From: an uncultured Ignavibacteria bacterium
GTDB lineage: Bacteria; Bacteroidota; Ignavibacteria; Tepidaquicellales; OLB5
NCBI GenBank assembly: GCA_937873695.1
Contig: CALMYL010000011.1
Location: 1-64,000, forward strand
Reading direction: 5' to 3'
DNA: 64,000 nt
Shown: piece after piece, positions 10,475 to 19,608 of the stretch
Numbering within the stretch: position 1 is the stretch's first letter
How the letters are laid out: every line of letters starts with the position of its first letter
Program-made: the position numbers and the translations under genes
The notes under the pieces: generated by a model
The model's input: only the letters and a program-made list of their open reading frames with translations
What the model was told of the DNA's origin: nothing
The model's database searches: none

Positions 10475-10508
10475 AAAACCTGTCAGGTCTCAAAACTTGG
10501 CAGGTTTT
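10475..10508 (+). terminator. Rho-independent terminator
   Basis: About a 14-bp stem AAAACCTGTCAGG.. / ..TTGGCAGGTTTT containing G-T pairs. It separates the secreted-protein cluster from the ribosomal protein operon. Confidence 0.78.
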
Positions 10509-10619
10509 GTTACCTATATTATATACGTCATACGTCATACATGCGGTGCATCTGTAACGCACCGTTTACAAAACCTTAAAAAACACCCATAAACGCATTT
10601 TTTATGAGGAGAACTAGTT

Positions 10620-10635
10620 ATACTATATATAGTAT
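10620..10635. promoter_or_regulatory. Perfect 16-bp palindrome, possible operator
   Basis: ATACTATATATAGTAT reads the same on both strands. It lies between the preceding terminator and the rplB promoter. No regulator is identifiable, and AT-rich palindromes can occur by chance. Confidence 0.3.
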
Positions 10636-10765
10636 GAATTAGGTTTTAAAAATCGCCAAAAAACAGCCATTCTGACTTGACAATTGTCATAATTGAAGAT
10701 GATTAACAATCCCTATCCTACCTAATATAATACCTTAGCTATGGAGTTTACCATCATTCCTTACA

Positions 10766-10796
10766 TTGACATTAAATAATAAAACCGCTATATTTG
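10766..10796 (+). promoter_or_regulatory. Promoter of the ribosomal protein operon
   Basis: TTGACA at 10766 is followed, 20 bp after its TTG, by TATATTTG at 10789-10796, a full match to the Bacteroidota-type TTG-N20-TAnnTTTG pattern. The same stretch also reads as TTGACA-N17-TATATT. Transcription would start near 10803, giving a leader of about 80 nt before rplB. That length could accommodate autoregulation, but I see no named leader structure. Confidence 0.75.
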
Positions 10797-10884
10797 TCTT
10801 CTGTACCAAACTATTTCAATCGTTTTTTGCAAATTTGTGTAATTTTTATAAAATAGACTAAAATCTGATCAGGATTATATTGTA

Positions 10885-11709
10885 ATGGCATTAAAAAAGT
10901 TAAAACCAATGACACCGGCAACAAGGTACTACACAATTTCTTCATTCGAAGAAATTACAAAGTCCACGCCGGAAAAATCTCTGTTAAAACCTTTAAAGAA
11001 ATCCGGCGGTAGAAATAATACCGGAAGGATAACTTCAAGACGCAGAGGCGGCGGGCATAAAAGAATGTACCGCGTAATTGATTTCAAAAGGGAAAAGACG
11101 GGCGTTGAAGGAAAAGTTGAGGCTATTGAATACGATCCTAACCGTTCAGCGAGAATTGCGTTGGTAAAATATCCTGACGGAGAAATTGCCTATATTATTG
11201 CACCCGATAGTCTAAAGGTCGGAACATCAATTTTTTCAGGCGTTGATTCCGATATCACAGTAGGAAACACATTACCTCTTGCAAATATACCTCTTGGAAC
11301 GTTCATACATAATTTGGAATTAAAGCCCGGTAAGGGCGGACAGCTTGCGCGCAGCGCCGGCAGTTCATGTATTGTTGTTGCCAAAGATGAAAGGTACTCA
11401 CAGGTTAAGCTTCCTTCAGGTGAAGTTAGAATGGTGCTTAATACATGCAAAGCCACAATTGGTGTTGTAAGTAATCTTGAGCATGAAAACATTTCGCTTG
11501 GTAAAGCGGGACGCTCAAGATGGTTGGGCAGAAGACCAAAAGTTAGAGGTGTTGCGATGAATCCGGTTGATCACCCGATGGGCGGCGGTGAAGGTAAAAC
11601 TTCAGGCGGCGGACATCCGGTAAGTCCGTGGGGAATTCCTGCCAAAGGTTACAAAACAAGAAAGAAAAAGAATCTGTCAAATAAATTCATAGTTAAGAGA
11701 AGAAAGTAA
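10885..11709 (+). CDS. rplB: 50S ribosomal protein L2
   Basis: Product of 274 residues, the usual bacterial L2 length. It shows the rRNA-binding N-terminal block with [10 protein letters not shown] and RRRGGGHKR, the GGQLARSAG loop, and the C-terminal [18 protein letters not shown] segment with the conserved His near the peptidyl transferase centre. It binds 23S rRNA and supports subunit joining. It is the first gene of the cluster here: the genes that normally precede it (rpsJ, rplC, rplD, rplW) are absent, and a terminator plus a promoter lie directly upstream. AGGA lies about 10 bp before the ATG. rpsS follows after 11 bp. Confidence 0.97.
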   Translation: MALKKLKPMTPATRYYTISSFEEITKSTPEKSLLKPLKKSGGRNNTGRITSRRRGGGHKRMYRVIDFKREKTGVEGKVEAIEYDPNRSARIALVKYPDGEIAYIIAPDSLKVGTSIFSGVDSDITVGNTLPLANIPLGTFIHNLELKPGKGGQLARSAGSSCIVVAKDERYSQVKLPSGEVRMVLNTCKATIGVVSNLEHENISLGKAGRSRWLGRRPKVRGVAMNPVDHPMGGGEGKTSGGGHPVSPWGIPAKGYKTRKKKNLSNKFIVKRRK

Positions 11710-11720
11710 TTCTATAATAA

Positions 11721-11996
11721 ATGCCAAGATCACTTAAAAAAGGACCGTTCATAGATCCAAAGCTTCTTAAGAAAGTTGAAGATTTAAATAAAGCTAACCA
11801 GAAAAAAGTTTTAAAAACCTGGTCAAGATCAACCACTATTACTCCGGATTTTGTAGGTCATACTTTTGCTGTGCATAACGGCAATAAGTTTGTGCCTGTT
11901 TTTGTATCAGAGAACATGGTTGGTCATAAGCTCGGTGAGTTTTCTCCGACAAGGATCTTCAGAACACACTCAGGTAACAGGAAAGACGAAAAATAG
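11721..11996 (+). CDS. rpsS: 30S ribosomal protein S19
   Basis: Product of 91 residues, standard length. It opens [12 protein letters not shown] and contains [16 protein letters not shown] and [21 protein letters not shown], all hallmark S19 segments. It binds the 16S rRNA head together with S13, near the A site. It lies 11 bp after rplB in the usual order. Confidence 0.97.
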   Translation: MPRSLKKGPFIDPKLLKKVEDLNKANQKKVLKTWSRSTTITPDFVGHTFAVHNGNKFVPVFVSENMVGHKLGEFSPTRIFRTHSGNRKDEK

Positions 11997-12082
11997 TTTT
12001 ACGGCTTTTTGTTAAAAGTTAAAGTTTCGCAGAATTATTAAGAAAAAGTATAACACAGGAAAGTATAACTCAGAAAAGTATA

Positions 12083-12433
12083 ATGGAAGCAAGAGCAATT
12101 AAAAGATATATCCAGAGTTCACCCAGGAAAATGAGACTGGTCGTTGATCTCATAAGAGGAAAAGCTGTAAGCGAAGCGCTTAACATACTTCATTTTTCGC
12201 CCAAGCACGGTTCAAAGGTTGTTGAAATGACCCTCAGGTCAGCGGTATCAAACCTTTCGAACAAGCTTGATTCAGGCAGGGTGGAAGAAAAAGATATTTT
12301 TGTTAAAACGGTTTATGTAAACGGCGGTCCGGTCTTAAAGAGAATGCTTCCTGCTCCGCAGGGAAGAGCATACAGGGTAAGGAAACGCTCTAACCATTTG
12401 ACGATTGTAGTTGCAGAAAAAGAAAAAAACTGA
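12083..12433 (+). CDS. rplV: 50S ribosomal protein L22
   Basis: Product of 116 residues. It begins MEARAIKRYIQSSPRKMRLV and contains the extended hairpin with LKRMLPAPQGRAYRVRKRSNH that lines the nascent peptide tunnel in bacterial ribosomes. The gap of 86 bp from rpsS is longer than its neighbours' and contains repeated AAAAGTATAA-like stretches but no terminator. Start chosen at the only ATG giving the conserved N-terminus. Confidence 0.96.
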   Translation: MEARAIKRYIQSSPRKMRLVVDLIRGKAVSEALNILHFSPKHGSKVVEMTLRSAVSNLSNKLDSGRVEEKDIFVKTVYVNGGPVLKRMLPAPQGRAYRVRKRSNHLTIVVAEKEKN

Positions 12434-12477
12434 TTTTAATACCAAACAATTATATATATAATTAACAGGAGATTTAT

Positions 12478-13110
12478 TTGGGACAAAAGACACATCCGGT
12501 AGGTTTCAGAGTTGGAGTCATAAATGGCTGGGATTCAAGCTGGTATGACGATAAAAGCTTTGCAACAAAGCTCATGGAAGATAATATGATACGCGGCTAT
12601 ATCCGCAAAAGATTTGATAATGCCGGCATATCTAAGATAGAAGTAGAAAGAACTCCCAAGAAGATTACACTTACTATTCATACATCAAGACCGGGATATG
12701 TGATAGGTAAAAGCGGAAAAGAAATAACGCATCTTGAAGGTGAGCTGAAAAAGGTTACCAATAAAGATATAAAAGTACTGGTTACTGAAATAAAGAAACC
12801 TGAGCTTGACGCATATCTTGTGGCTGAAACAATAGCAAACCAGATATCGAACAGGGTTTCATACAGAAGAGCTATAAAGACTGCCATTGCATCCAGCATG
12901 AGAATGGGCGCAGAAGGCATCAAGATATACGTTGGCGGCAGGCTGAACGGCGCGGAAATTGCAAGGGCCGAGCAGTTCAAAGAAGGAAGAATTCCTTTGC
13001 AGACTATCAGGGCTAATATAGATTACGCAAGTCTGGCTGCAAGTACAATTTACGGTAAGATCGGTGTAAAAGTGTGGATATGTATTGGCGATAAGCTGAT
13101 AAGAAAATAA
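12478..13110 (+). CDS. rpsC: 30S ribosomal protein S3
   Basis: Product of 210 residues, starting with TTG at 12478; CAGGAGA lies just upstream and the protein then begins with the invariant [12 protein letters not shown]. The KH RNA-binding motif [11 protein letters not shown] lies near residues 74-84, and the C-terminal domain carries the [21 protein letters not shown] segment. It is part of the mRNA entry site of the 30S subunit. It is slightly shorter than E. coli S3 (233), lacking a C-terminal tail. Confidence 0.96.
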   Translation: MGQKTHPVGFRVGVINGWDSSWYDDKSFATKLMEDNMIRGYIRKRFDNAGISKIEVERTPKKITLTIHTSRPGYVIGKSGKEITHLEGELKKVTNKDIKVLVTEIKKPELDAYLVAETIANQISNRVSYRRAIKTAIASSMRMGAEGIKIYVGGRLNGAEIARAEQFKEGRIPLQTIRANIDYASLAASTIYGKIGVKVWICIGDKLIRK

Positions 13111-13159
13111 TTTAAGTAAGTATAATTTTAGAATTTTTCTTGTTTAGGAGAGTGTTTTT

Positions 13160-13582
13160 ATGGCTTTAATGCCGAAAAGAGTTAAGTTCAGAAAAGCGCA
13201 CAGGGGCAGAAGAGCCGGTAAAGCTACGCGCGGCTACACAGTTTCATTCGGTAACTTCGGATTGAAAGCAATGGAACCGGCATGGATAACCCAGAGACAG
13301 ATAGAAGCTGCCAGGGTTGCAATTACCAGGGAAATGAAACGTGACGGTAAGGTGTGGATCAGGATATTCCCTGATAAGCCGTACACAAAAAAGCCGCTGG
13401 AAACACGAATGGGTAAAGGTAAAGGCGCTCCTGAATTTTGGGTAGCGGTAGTAAAACCCGGTACTATTATGTTCGAAGTTGGCGGCGTTACAAAAGCTAT
13501 TGCTGAAGAGGCAATAAGGCTTGCAGCCCACAAACTTCCTATAAGAACCAAATTTGTTGTAAGGCACGATTACGCTGAATAA
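13160..13582 (+). CDS. rplP: 50S ribosomal protein L16
   Basis: Product of 140 residues. It contains the [14 protein letters not shown] start, [15 protein letters not shown], and the [16 protein letters not shown] segment. L16 helps form the A-site tRNA and aminoacyl stem contacts of the 50S subunit. AGGAG sits about 12 bp before the ATG. Between rpsC and rpmC as usual. Confidence 0.96.
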   Translation: MALMPKRVKFRKAHRGRRAGKATRGYTVSFGNFGLKAMEPAWITQRQIEAARVAITREMKRDGKVWIRIFPDKPYTKKPLETRMGKGKGAPEFWVAVVKPGTIMFEVGGVTKAIAEEAIRLAAHKLPIRTKFVVRHDYAE

Positions 13583-13631
13583 AAGGATTTATTATATAGT
13601 TTTTTAGAGGCAATAACAATATTTATTTAGA

Positions 13632-13838
13632 ATGAAATACTACGAAATAAAAACAATATCAACTGAGGATCTGAAAAACAGACTGAAAGAAGAAAACGAA
13701 GGTCTCGAGAACCTTAGATTCCAGAAATCAATTGGTCAGCTTGAGAACTTTAAAGGCATTCAGAATACCAAAAAACTGATCGCCAGGATTCAAACAGTTC
13801 TTAAAGAAAGAGAATTATCAGATAAAAAGGATAAATAA
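13632..13838 (+). CDS. rpmC: 50S ribosomal protein L29
   Basis: Product of 68 residues, a two-helix coiled protein typical of L29, with the ENLRFQKSIGQLENFKGIQNTKKLIARI core. It sits at the polypeptide exit tunnel, where chaperones such as trigger factor dock close to L23 and L29. Seven bp separate it from rpsQ. Confidence 0.93.
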   Translation: MKYYEIKTISTEDLKNRLKEENEGLENLRFQKSIGQLENFKGIQNTKKLIARIQTVLKERELSDKKDK

Positions 13839-13845
13839 TTAACTA

Positions 13846-14184
13846 ATGAGCGAAAATTTAGAACAAGTTAATAATACACCGGATGCTTCTACGGCTCCAG
13901 CCAGCAGCGAAGCTGTAAACGGTTCTTTGGTTAAACGAGGCAGAAGAAAGACCCGTATTGGCAAGGTTGTAAGCAATAAGATGGATAAGAGCATTATTGT
14001 TGCCATTGAAAGAAGGATCATACATCCTATCTACAAGAAATATTTCAAGAAGACAACAAAGTTTATGGCTCATGACCAGAATAATGTTGCCAATATCGGT
14101 GATATAGTCAAGATCATGGAAACCAGGCCGCTTAGCGCCCGGAAAAGATGGAGACTTGTGGAAGTAATTGAAAAAGTAAAATAA
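13846..14184 (+). CDS. rpsQ: 30S ribosomal protein S17 with N-terminal extension
   Basis: Product of 112 residues against about 85 in most bacteria. The S17 core starts near residue 30 ([20 protein letters not shown]) and carries the OB-fold segment [24 protein letters not shown]. The first 28 residues are an extra low-complexity tail rich in Ala, Ser, Asn, Glu. The extension is read in frame from the only upstream ATG, 7 bp after rpmC; an internal start at a later codon is less likely because no ATG occurs before the core. S17 is a primary 16S rRNA binder. Confidence 0.93.
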   Translation: MSENLEQVNNTPDASTAPASSEAVNGSLVKRGRRKTRIGKVVSNKMDKSIIVAIERRIIHPIYKKYFKKTTKFMAHDQNNVANIGDIVKIMETRPLSARKRWRLVEVIEKVK

Positions 14185-14205
14185 TATTATATCTAGGATT
14201 ATAAA

Positions 14206-14574
14206 ATGGTTCAGGAAGAAACAAATCTAGTTGTTGCTGATAATTCCGGTGCAAAAAAAGTAAGATGCATAAGGGTATTAGGCGGTTCCGACAGAAGGTA
14301 TGCCGGAGTCGGAGATCTTATCGTAGTATCAGTAAAATCTGCTATCCCCGGCGGTAACGTTAAAAAAGGCGAAGTTTCTAAAGCCGTTATCGTAAGAACA
14401 AAAAAAGAAACAAGAAGAAAAGACGGATCTTATATAAGATTTGATGAAAACGCTGCGGTTTTAATTAACGCAGAAAATGAACCCCGCGGTACCCGTATTT
14501 TCGGGCCGGTAGCAAGAGAGCTAAGGGAGAAGCAATTCATGAAGATCATATCATTAGCTCCGGAGGTATTATAA
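14206..14574 (+). CDS. rplN: 50S ribosomal protein L14
   Basis: Product of 122 residues, standard length. It begins [27 protein letters not shown] and contains [13 protein letters not shown] and [12 protein letters not shown]. It is a 23S rRNA binder at the intersubunit face. The rplX gene starts 3 bp after the stop codon. Confidence 0.97.
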   Translation: MVQEETNLVVADNSGAKKVRCIRVLGGSDRRYAGVGDLIVVSVKSAIPGGNVKKGEVSKAVIVRTKKETRRKDGSYIRFDENAAVLINAENEPRGTRIFGPVARELREKQFMKIISLAPEVL

Positions 14575-14576
14575 TT

Positions 14577-14906
14577 ATGACAAAACTAAGAAAAAACGAT
14601 AAAGTAAAAGTTATTGCGGGCAACAACAAAGGAAGAGAAGGGAAGATCCTTAAGATCTACCGTTCAACTGACAGAGTGATAGTAGAGGGCGTAAATATTA
14701 TTAAGCGCCATACGCGTCCAAGCCAGAAGAATCCGCAGGGCGGCATCACTCAGAAGGAAGCGCCGATACAGGTATCAAACGTAATGCTGATAGACCCTAA
14801 AGCAGGCGAGCCCACAAGGCTTGGCGTGCAGGTGATTGTTGAAGGAGAAGGCAAGAAGAAAAGAATGAGATACGGTAAAAAAAGCGGCGAAATTATTTTA
14901 AGTTAA
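14577..14906 (+). CDS. rplX: 50S ribosomal protein L24
   Basis: Product of 109 residues with a KOW motif ([20 protein letters not shown]) at the N-terminus and the conserved [17 protein letters not shown] block. It is an early-assembly 23S rRNA binder. It is tightly packed between rplN and rplE, so co-translation is likely. Confidence 0.96.
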   Translation: MTKLRKNDKVKVIAGNNKGREGKILKIYRSTDRVIVEGVNIIKRHTRPSQKNPQGGITQKEAPIQVSNVMLIDPKAGEPTRLGVQVIVEGEGKKKRMRYGKKSGEIILS

Positions 14907-14927
14907 AAGTATAAATTATTCATATAG

Positions 14928-15602
14928 ATGGCTAACGAGAAAAAAGAAAAGAAAGCACCTAAGACGGAAAAACAGGAAGATCCAAAGGGTAAAAAATCCG
15001 CAAAAAAACCTGAAGTGAAGGAAGATTTTATTGAGGAAAAGTTACCCGTAAGGATGCAGGATTTTTACAAGAGTGATGTAGTTAAATCACTTTCAGATAA
15101 ATTCGGATATAAGAATCCTTTCCAGGTGCCAAAGCTTGAAAAAATCGCGATCAACGTTGGGATTGGGGCTGCTACCCAGGACCCCAAGATGGTTGATGTG
15201 ATTGTTAAAGAACTTGAAAATATTGTGGGTCAGAAGCCGGTTGTGGCAAAAGCCAAAAAATCAGTTTCTAACTTCAAACTCAGAGAAGGAATGAAGATAG
15301 GCTGCAAGGTTACTTTAAGGAAAGCAAGGATGTATGAGTTCCTTGATAAGCTGATAAATATCGCAATTCCGCGTATCAGAGATTTTAAAGGTATCCCAGA
15401 TAAGTCATTTGACGGCAACGGTAACTACACTCTTGGACTTAAAGAACATGTTATCTTTCCTGAAGTAAATATTGATAACGTTACAAAACATTTTGGAATG
15501 GATATTACCTTTGTTACATCAGCCCAGACAGATGATGAAGCAAGAGAGCTTTTAAGGGCTTTTGGTATGCCGTTCGTTAAAAGAGAAGTATCACTAAATT
15601 AA
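14928..15602 (+). CDS. rplE: 50S ribosomal protein L5 with lysine-rich N-terminal extension
   Basis: Product of 224 residues against about 180 in most bacteria. The L5 core ([22 protein letters not shown], then [15 protein letters not shown] and [12 protein letters not shown]) starts near residue 45. The first 40 or so residues are Lys/Glu-rich low complexity ([16 protein letters not shown]...). L5 contacts 5S rRNA and the P-site tRNA. The ATG at 14928 is the only one with an upstream spacing typical of this operon; the extension appears genuine, as no frame break separates it from the core. Confidence 0.94.
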   Translation: MANEKKEKKAPKTEKQEDPKGKKSAKKPEVKEDFIEEKLPVRMQDFYKSDVVKSLSDKFGYKNPFQVPKLEKIAINVGIGAATQDPKMVDVIVKELENIVGQKPVVAKAKKSVSNFKLREGMKIGCKVTLRKARMYEFLDKLINIAIPRIRDFKGIPDKSFDGNGNYTLGLKEHVIFPEVNIDNVTKHFGMDITFVTSAQTDDEARELLRAFGMPFVKREVSLN

Positions 15603-15629
15603 AATACAACTAATTTACAGGAGCATATA

Positions 15630-15899
15630 TTGGCAAAAACATCACAGATAGCCAGAGAGAACAAAAGAAAAAAATTAGTAGAAAAGTTCGCTGAAAAAAG
15701 AAAAGCGCTTAAAGCTTCAGGTGATTATGACGCTTTAACAGAACTTCCTCGTAACAGCAATCCTATTAGGCTTCATAACAGGTGCGCTGTAACAGGCAGG
15801 GCAAGAGGTTTCTACAGGAAGTTCGGTATCTCCAGGCTGACTTTCAGGAAAATGGCGCTCGAAGGAAAGATCCCCGGCGTTAAAAAAGCAAGCTGGTAA
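15630..15899 (+). CDS. rpsN: 30S ribosomal protein S14 (zinc-free form)
   Basis: Product of 89 residues with a TTG start; CAGGAG lies 6-11 bp before it. It is the longer, cysteine-poor C-minus S14 type (no CxxC pairs) seen in E. coli and Bacteroidota, with [22 protein letters not shown] and [12 protein letters not shown] motifs. It assembles late into the 30S head. Confidence 0.96.
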   Translation: MAKTSQIARENKRKKLVEKFAEKRKALKASGDYDALTELPRNSNPIRLHNRCAVTGRARGFYRKFGISRLTFRKMALEGKIPGVKKASW

Positions 15900-15928
15900 T
15901 AAATTTAAAAGTTAAAATAAAGTAAATA

Positions 15929-16324
15929 ATGTACACCGATCCAATATCAGATTATTTAACAAGAATAAGGAACGCTCAGAAAGCAAAGAAAAAAACTGTT
16001 GAAATACCGGCTTCTAAAATGAAGCTTAGGATAACAGAGATCCTTAACAGGAACGGCTTTATAGGCGATTTTAACGTTGTTGAAACCAAAACAAAGCAGG
16101 GCAGCATTGTTATTAAGCTTAAATATAATAACAGTGAAGGCGTCATAATAGGGCTCGAAAGGGTCAGCCGTCCGGGCATACGCAAGTATGTTGAAAGTAC
16201 CGCGATACCTAAAGTGCTCAATGGACTTGGTATAGCGATAGTTTCTACTTCCAGAGGTTTGATGACAGATAAAGAAGCCAGGAAACTTGGTGTTGGCGGA
16301 GAAGTTGTCTGCAGCATTTGGTAA
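15929..16324 (+). CDS. rpsH: 30S ribosomal protein S8
   Basis: Product of 131 residues. It begins [17 protein letters not shown] and ends with the [23 protein letters not shown]-type C-terminus typical of S8. It is a primary 16S rRNA binder of the central domain; in E. coli S8 also represses the spc operon, which would fit its place here, though no such target site is visible to me. Confidence 0.97.
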   Translation: MYTDPISDYLTRIRNAQKAKKKTVEIPASKMKLRITEILNRNGFIGDFNVVETKTKQGSIVIKLKYNNSEGVIIGLERVSRPGIRKYVESTAIPKVLNGLGIAIVSTSRGLMTDKEARKLGVGGEVVCSIW

Positions 16325-16360
16325 TTTAAATAAGTTTAAGAGATAAAACATCAGAAATAA

Positions 16361-16900
16361 ATGTCAAGAATAGGTAAAAAACCGGTTAAAATATTAAAAG
16401 GCGTTAAAGTTGAGAAATCAGGCGATAACATTACTGTTAACGGCCCCAAAGGTTCTTTGAGCCTGTATGTTAATCCAGTGATCAAATCAGAGATCAGAGA
16501 TGATGAGATCGAATTTACACGCGGCTCTGAGCTGAAAAGGGAAAAATCACTGCACGGGCTGTATGCTATATTGGTTAAGAATATGATCAATGGTGTTACT
16601 GAAGGCTTTTCAAGGAAACTGGAGCTTGTGGGTATAGGTTACCGCGCGGAAATAAAACAGGGACTTTTATATCTGAGTCTTGGATTTTCGCATCCTGTGA
16701 TCTTTACACCGCCAGAGGGAATTAAAATAGATGTACTTACTGATACGTCTATTCAGATATCAGGTATTGATAAACAGCTTGTTGGACTTGTTGCTGCAAA
16801 GATAAGATCACTAAAGAAACCTGAACCGTATAAAGGCAAAGGAATCAAGTATGAAGGCGAATTCATAAGAAGAAAAGCCGGAAAAGCAGCAGCAAAATAA
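16361..16900 (+). CDS. rplF: 50S ribosomal protein L6
   Basis: Product of 179 residues, standard length. MSRIGKKPVKI start, VTVNGPKG-like segment (ITVNGPKGSLSL), LELVGIGYRAE and the C-terminal PEPYKGKGIKYEGE. It sits near the factor-binding site of the 50S subunit. Confidence 0.97.
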   Translation: MSRIGKKPVKILKGVKVEKSGDNITVNGPKGSLSLYVNPVIKSEIRDDEIEFTRGSELKREKSLHGLYAILVKNMINGVTEGFSRKLELVGIGYRAEIKQGLLYLSLGFSHPVIFTPPEGIKIDVLTDTSIQISGIDKQLVGLVAAKIRSLKKPEPYKGKGIKYEGEFIRRKAGKAAAK

Positions 16901-16947
16901 CATTATATTCACAGTTAAATAAGAAAAGAAATTAATTTTTATCGATA

Positions 16948-17313
16948 ATGCCGACTAAAACAAAATTAGAACCACGTAAGAAGATCAAGTTAAGGATCAG
17001 AAAAAGAATAATAGGTACCCCTGACGTACCGAGACTGGTAGTATTCAGAAGTCTGAGCAATGTATATGCGCAGCTGATAGATGATATAAACGGCAAAACA
17101 CTTTGTTCAGTTTCATCAATTGCAAAGGATGTCAAATCAGAAACGACCAAAGCGAGCAAGACAGATAAAAGCAAGCTGATCGGCAAAAAGATCGCGGAAA
17201 AAGCCGCAGAAAAAAACATCTCGAAAGTTGTTTTCGATAGAAACGGCTACCTTTATCACGGTAGGGTCAAAGCAATTGCAGATGCCGCCCGCGAAGCAGG
17301 GCTCAAGTTCTAG
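16948..17313 (+). CDS. rplR: 50S ribosomal protein L18
   Basis: Product of 121 residues. It contains RKRIIGTPDVPRLVVFRS, the YAQLIDD segment and the C-terminal FDRNGYLYHGRVKAIADAAREAGL. It binds 5S rRNA. A gap of 209 bp follows before rpsE, unusually long for this operon, and it carries a tRNA gene. Confidence 0.97.
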   Translation: MPTKTKLEPRKKIKLRIRKRIIGTPDVPRLVVFRSLSNVYAQLIDDINGKTLCSVSSIAKDVKSETTKASKTDKSKLIGKKIAEKAAEKNISKVVFDRNGYLYHGRVKAIADAAREAGLKF

Positions 17314-17361
17314 TTTCACTGCATTAGCGGCCCTAACTCCACTTGAATTATTAGTTTAAAT

Positions 17362-17432
17362 TCTCGGGTCGTCTAATGGCAGGACAGCGGCCTTTGGAGC
17401 CGTTAGTGGAGGTTCGAATCCTCCCCTGAGAA
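17362..17432 (+). tRNA. tRNA-Gln (anticodon TTG)
   Basis: Folds into a full cloverleaf. The acceptor stem is TCTCGGG / CCTGAGA (one G-T pair). The D arm is GTCT...GGAC. The anticodon stem is GCGGC / GCCGT with loop CTTTGGA, giving anticodon TTG. The T arm is GGAGG TTCGAAT CCTCC. The discriminator is A and no CCA is encoded. It sits between rplR and rpsE in the middle of the ribosomal operon, with no TTG-N20-TAnnTTTG promoter of its own upstream, so it is probably cut out of the ribosomal protein transcript. Confidence 0.93.
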
Positions 17433-17457
17433 CACAAATCATTAAAAAAGTAGCATA

Positions 17458-17491
17458 TTGTGGATTTTTATATTTTTTTTATATATATTTG
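17458..17491 (+). promoter_or_regulatory. Possible promoter before rpsE
   Basis: TATATTTG at 17484-17491 matches the TAnnTTTG element, but the nearest TTG upstream is 23 bp away instead of 19-20. It could restart transcription after the tRNA-Gln gene. Weak evidence. Confidence 0.3.
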
Positions 17492-17522
17492 TAATTAGAA
17501 TCGTTTAGGAAAATATCGTTTA

Positions 17523-18029
17523 ATGGCAAAAAAAGTAAAAGCAGGCGAATTACAGTTAAAAGATAAGTTAGTCTACATTGGTAGGGTAGCAAAAGTTGTT
17601 AAAGGCGGAAGAAGATTCAGTTTTACCTCGGTTATTGTGGTAGGCGATGGTAACGGGCATGTTGGTATAGGCTTAGGCAAAGCCAACGAAGTATCCGCGG
17701 CAATTGCCAAAGGTTCAGATGATGCAAGGAAGAACCTGGTTTATGTACCTTTAAGAAAAGGCACTTTACCCCATGAAGTAATAGGCAAATACGGAGCAGG
17801 CAAGGTTTTATTGAAACCGGCAACACCCGGTACCGGGTTAATTGCTGGCGGCGGTGTTAGAGCCGTTTTAGAGGCTGCCGGAATTCAGGATGTGCTTACA
17901 AAGTCACTTGGTTCTTCAAATCCGCATAACATGGTTAAGGCCACAATGAACGCTTTGAGGAACATTTTTGACGCTAAAACACTATCAGGCAGAAGAGGCG
18001 TTGATATCCAGACAATTTTCATGAATTAA
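17523..18029 (+). CDS. rpsE: 30S ribosomal protein S5
   Basis: Product of 168 residues. The N-terminal dsRBD-like domain carries [30 protein letters not shown]; the C-terminal domain carries [23 protein letters not shown]. It helps shape the mRNA entry channel and decoding accuracy. rpmD follows after 17 bp. Confidence 0.97.
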   Translation: MAKKVKAGELQLKDKLVYIGRVAKVVKGGRRFSFTSVIVVGDGNGHVGIGLGKANEVSAAIAKGSDDARKNLVYVPLRKGTLPHEVIGKYGAGKVLLKPATPGTGLIAGGGVRAVLEAAGIQDVLTKSLGSSNPHNMVKATMNALRNIFDAKTLSGRRGVDIQTIFMN

Positions 18030-18046
18030 TTTAAGTTTCGTATAAA

Positions 18047-18223
18047 ATGGCAAAGATAAAAGTAACTCAAATAGCAAGCACGATAGACAGACCAAAGAAC
18101 CAGAAATTGGTTATTGCGGCACTTGGTTTGGGAAAGATCTCAAAAGTCAGAGAGCACAACGATACGCCTCAGATAAGAGGAATGATCAATAAAGTTAAAC
18201 ATCTGGTAAAAGTTACCGGATAA
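18047..18223 (+). CDS. rpmD: 50S ribosomal protein L30
   Basis: A short gene of 58 codons. The product begins MAKIKVTQIASTIDRP and contains the typical L30 stretch GLGKISKVREHNDTPQIRGMINKVKHLV. It sits at the conserved position between rpsE and rplO, although an unrelated gene is inserted before rplO here. Confidence 0.94.
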   Translation: MAKIKVTQIASTIDRPKNQKLVIAALGLGKISKVREHNDTPQIRGMINKVKHLVKVTG

Positions 18224-18331
18224 AGATTATACACTTAAGACGGAAATTGTCATGAAAGACGTCATCGTGACTAAAGTACAGATTGAGTGAATTAAACAAC
18301 ATTAATAAACATTATAGGAGGAAAAAAAGTA

Positions 18332-19552
18332 ATGTTAAAACATTTTCTAGCAGTTATGTTACTGTTTGTTTTAGGCGTGAGTGCTTACTCACAGTCTATA
18401 CCAAGCGGAACTGGTAGATACACAGCTTTAGGCGGTTCACCGTTCATATTGGATGCTCATGTTGATATGTTGAACAACCCGGCTTGGAACAATTATTACA
18501 GAGATTATGCATTTGCAGATCTTACACCTGAAACAGGCGCCGGCTTTGACGGACATGCTGGTGTAACATTCGGTGTAGGTAAAAAATGGAACCTCGGTTT
18601 CGTCGTTAACAGAAGAAGCGATATGTGGGAAAACTTCAGAGATTCAACAAACACACTTTTCCCTGGTAACGTTCAGTCACCAATAGTACCTTTCATGGGT
18701 CTTATTGGAACATCTGTTAACAAGAATTTCCACATTGGTTTAGCTCCATATGTTGCTATGTGGAACAGCAAAACAACATCAACAGATACATTAGTTGGTA
18801 ACAACGATGCAAGTTCAAACTCAATGGGTGCTAACTTAGGTTTCATCTACATGATCAAAAAAGGATGGATCGAAGGTAACTTCACATTTAGAATGAACAA
18901 ATACAAAAACGAAAACACACTCGGAAATACAACAACAACAACTGAAAACGATGGCGGCATTCAGTTTGGCGCTAACTTTAGAGGATGGATCTATCCTTCA
19001 AAAGGCAGCAAAGTTGCTTTAGTTCCGGTATTAGGTTTCAACACATTCAGCTTCCAGCCAAAAAGCACATCAGGTTCAACAACAGTTACAGGTTTAAACT
19101 ATAGCTGGATGAGCATCAATGGCGGCGTTGGCTTGAACTGGCCTATAATGGATGATATCCAGATCGCTGGCGGTGTTACAGCATTCTATAACACAGCTAA
19201 AGCTGATTCAGGAAACATAGAAGTAAAGAGCACAGATTTCATCGCTCCTAACTTCCATATGGCAGTTGAAACAAGGATCGCTGACTGGTTAACAGGCAGA
19301 CTTGGTTTCTCAAAAGGTATCAACTCAGAGAACACCAAAGTTACTTCAGGTTCAACAACCGGCGAGCAGTCAGGTTTAAGCGTAGTGAACTCATCATCAA
19401 TCAGCCTTGGTGCTGGTTTCCATTTCGGCAGACTTAGCATTGATGCTACAGTTTCCGAAAGATGGTTCAGACACGGCTTTAACTTCTTAAGCGGCGGAGA
19501 TAACGAAGATATGTTCGGTATTATTTCTGCTTCATATAACTTCGCTAAGTAA
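18332..19552 (+). CDS. Outer membrane beta-barrel protein inserted in the ribosomal operon
   Basis: Product of 406 residues. A signal peptide (MLKHFLAVMLLFVLGVSAYSQS) is followed by SGTGRYTALGGSPFILDAHVDMLNNPAW, an opening reminiscent of PorV/FadL-like Bacteroidota barrels (GTAR-x-x-x-GG, then an N-P dipeptide), and then alternating aromatic/polar strands ending in ISASYNFAK with an aromatic near the C-terminus. Family assignment is tentative. The strong AGGAGG ribosome binding site and the narrow codon choice suggest an abundant protein. It lies between rpmD and rplO and has its own terminator, so it splits the spc operon. Confidence 0.75.
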   Translation: MLKHFLAVMLLFVLGVSAYSQSIPSGTGRYTALGGSPFILDAHVDMLNNPAWNNYYRDYAFADLTPETGAGFDGHAGVTFGVGKKWNLGFVVNRRSDMWENFRDSTNTLFPGNVQSPIVPFMGLIGTSVNKNFHIGLAPYVAMWNSKTTSTDTLVGNNDASSNSMGANLGFIYMIKKGWIEGNFTFRMNKYKNENTLGNTTTTTENDGGIQFGANFRGWIYPSKGSKVALVPVLGFNTFSFQPKSTSGSTTVTGLNYSWMSINGGVGLNWPIMDDIQIAGGVTAFYNTAKADSGNIEVKSTDFIAPNFHMAVETRIADWLTGRLGFSKGINSENTKVTSGSTTGEQSGLSVVNSSSISLGAGFHFGRLSIDATVSERWFRHGFNFLSGGDNEDMFGIISASYNFAK

Positions 19553-19574
19553 AATAATATTTTAATATTAATTT

Positions 19575-19608
19575 AGGCCCCTCGTAGAAATACGAGGGGT
19601 CTTTATTG
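19575..19608 (+). terminator. Rho-independent terminator after the outer membrane protein gene
   Basis: Stem of about 9-10 bp (CCCCTCGTA / TACGAGGGG) closed by a GAAA tetraloop, followed by TCTTTATTG. It would reduce transcription into rplO; no obvious promoter lies between it and rplO. Confidence 0.8.

Noticed and set aside
10676-10681. TTGACA at 10676 as the operon promoter
   Set aside because: No good -10 element follows at 16-20 bp; the box at 10766 with TATATTTG fits both the spacing and the local pattern.
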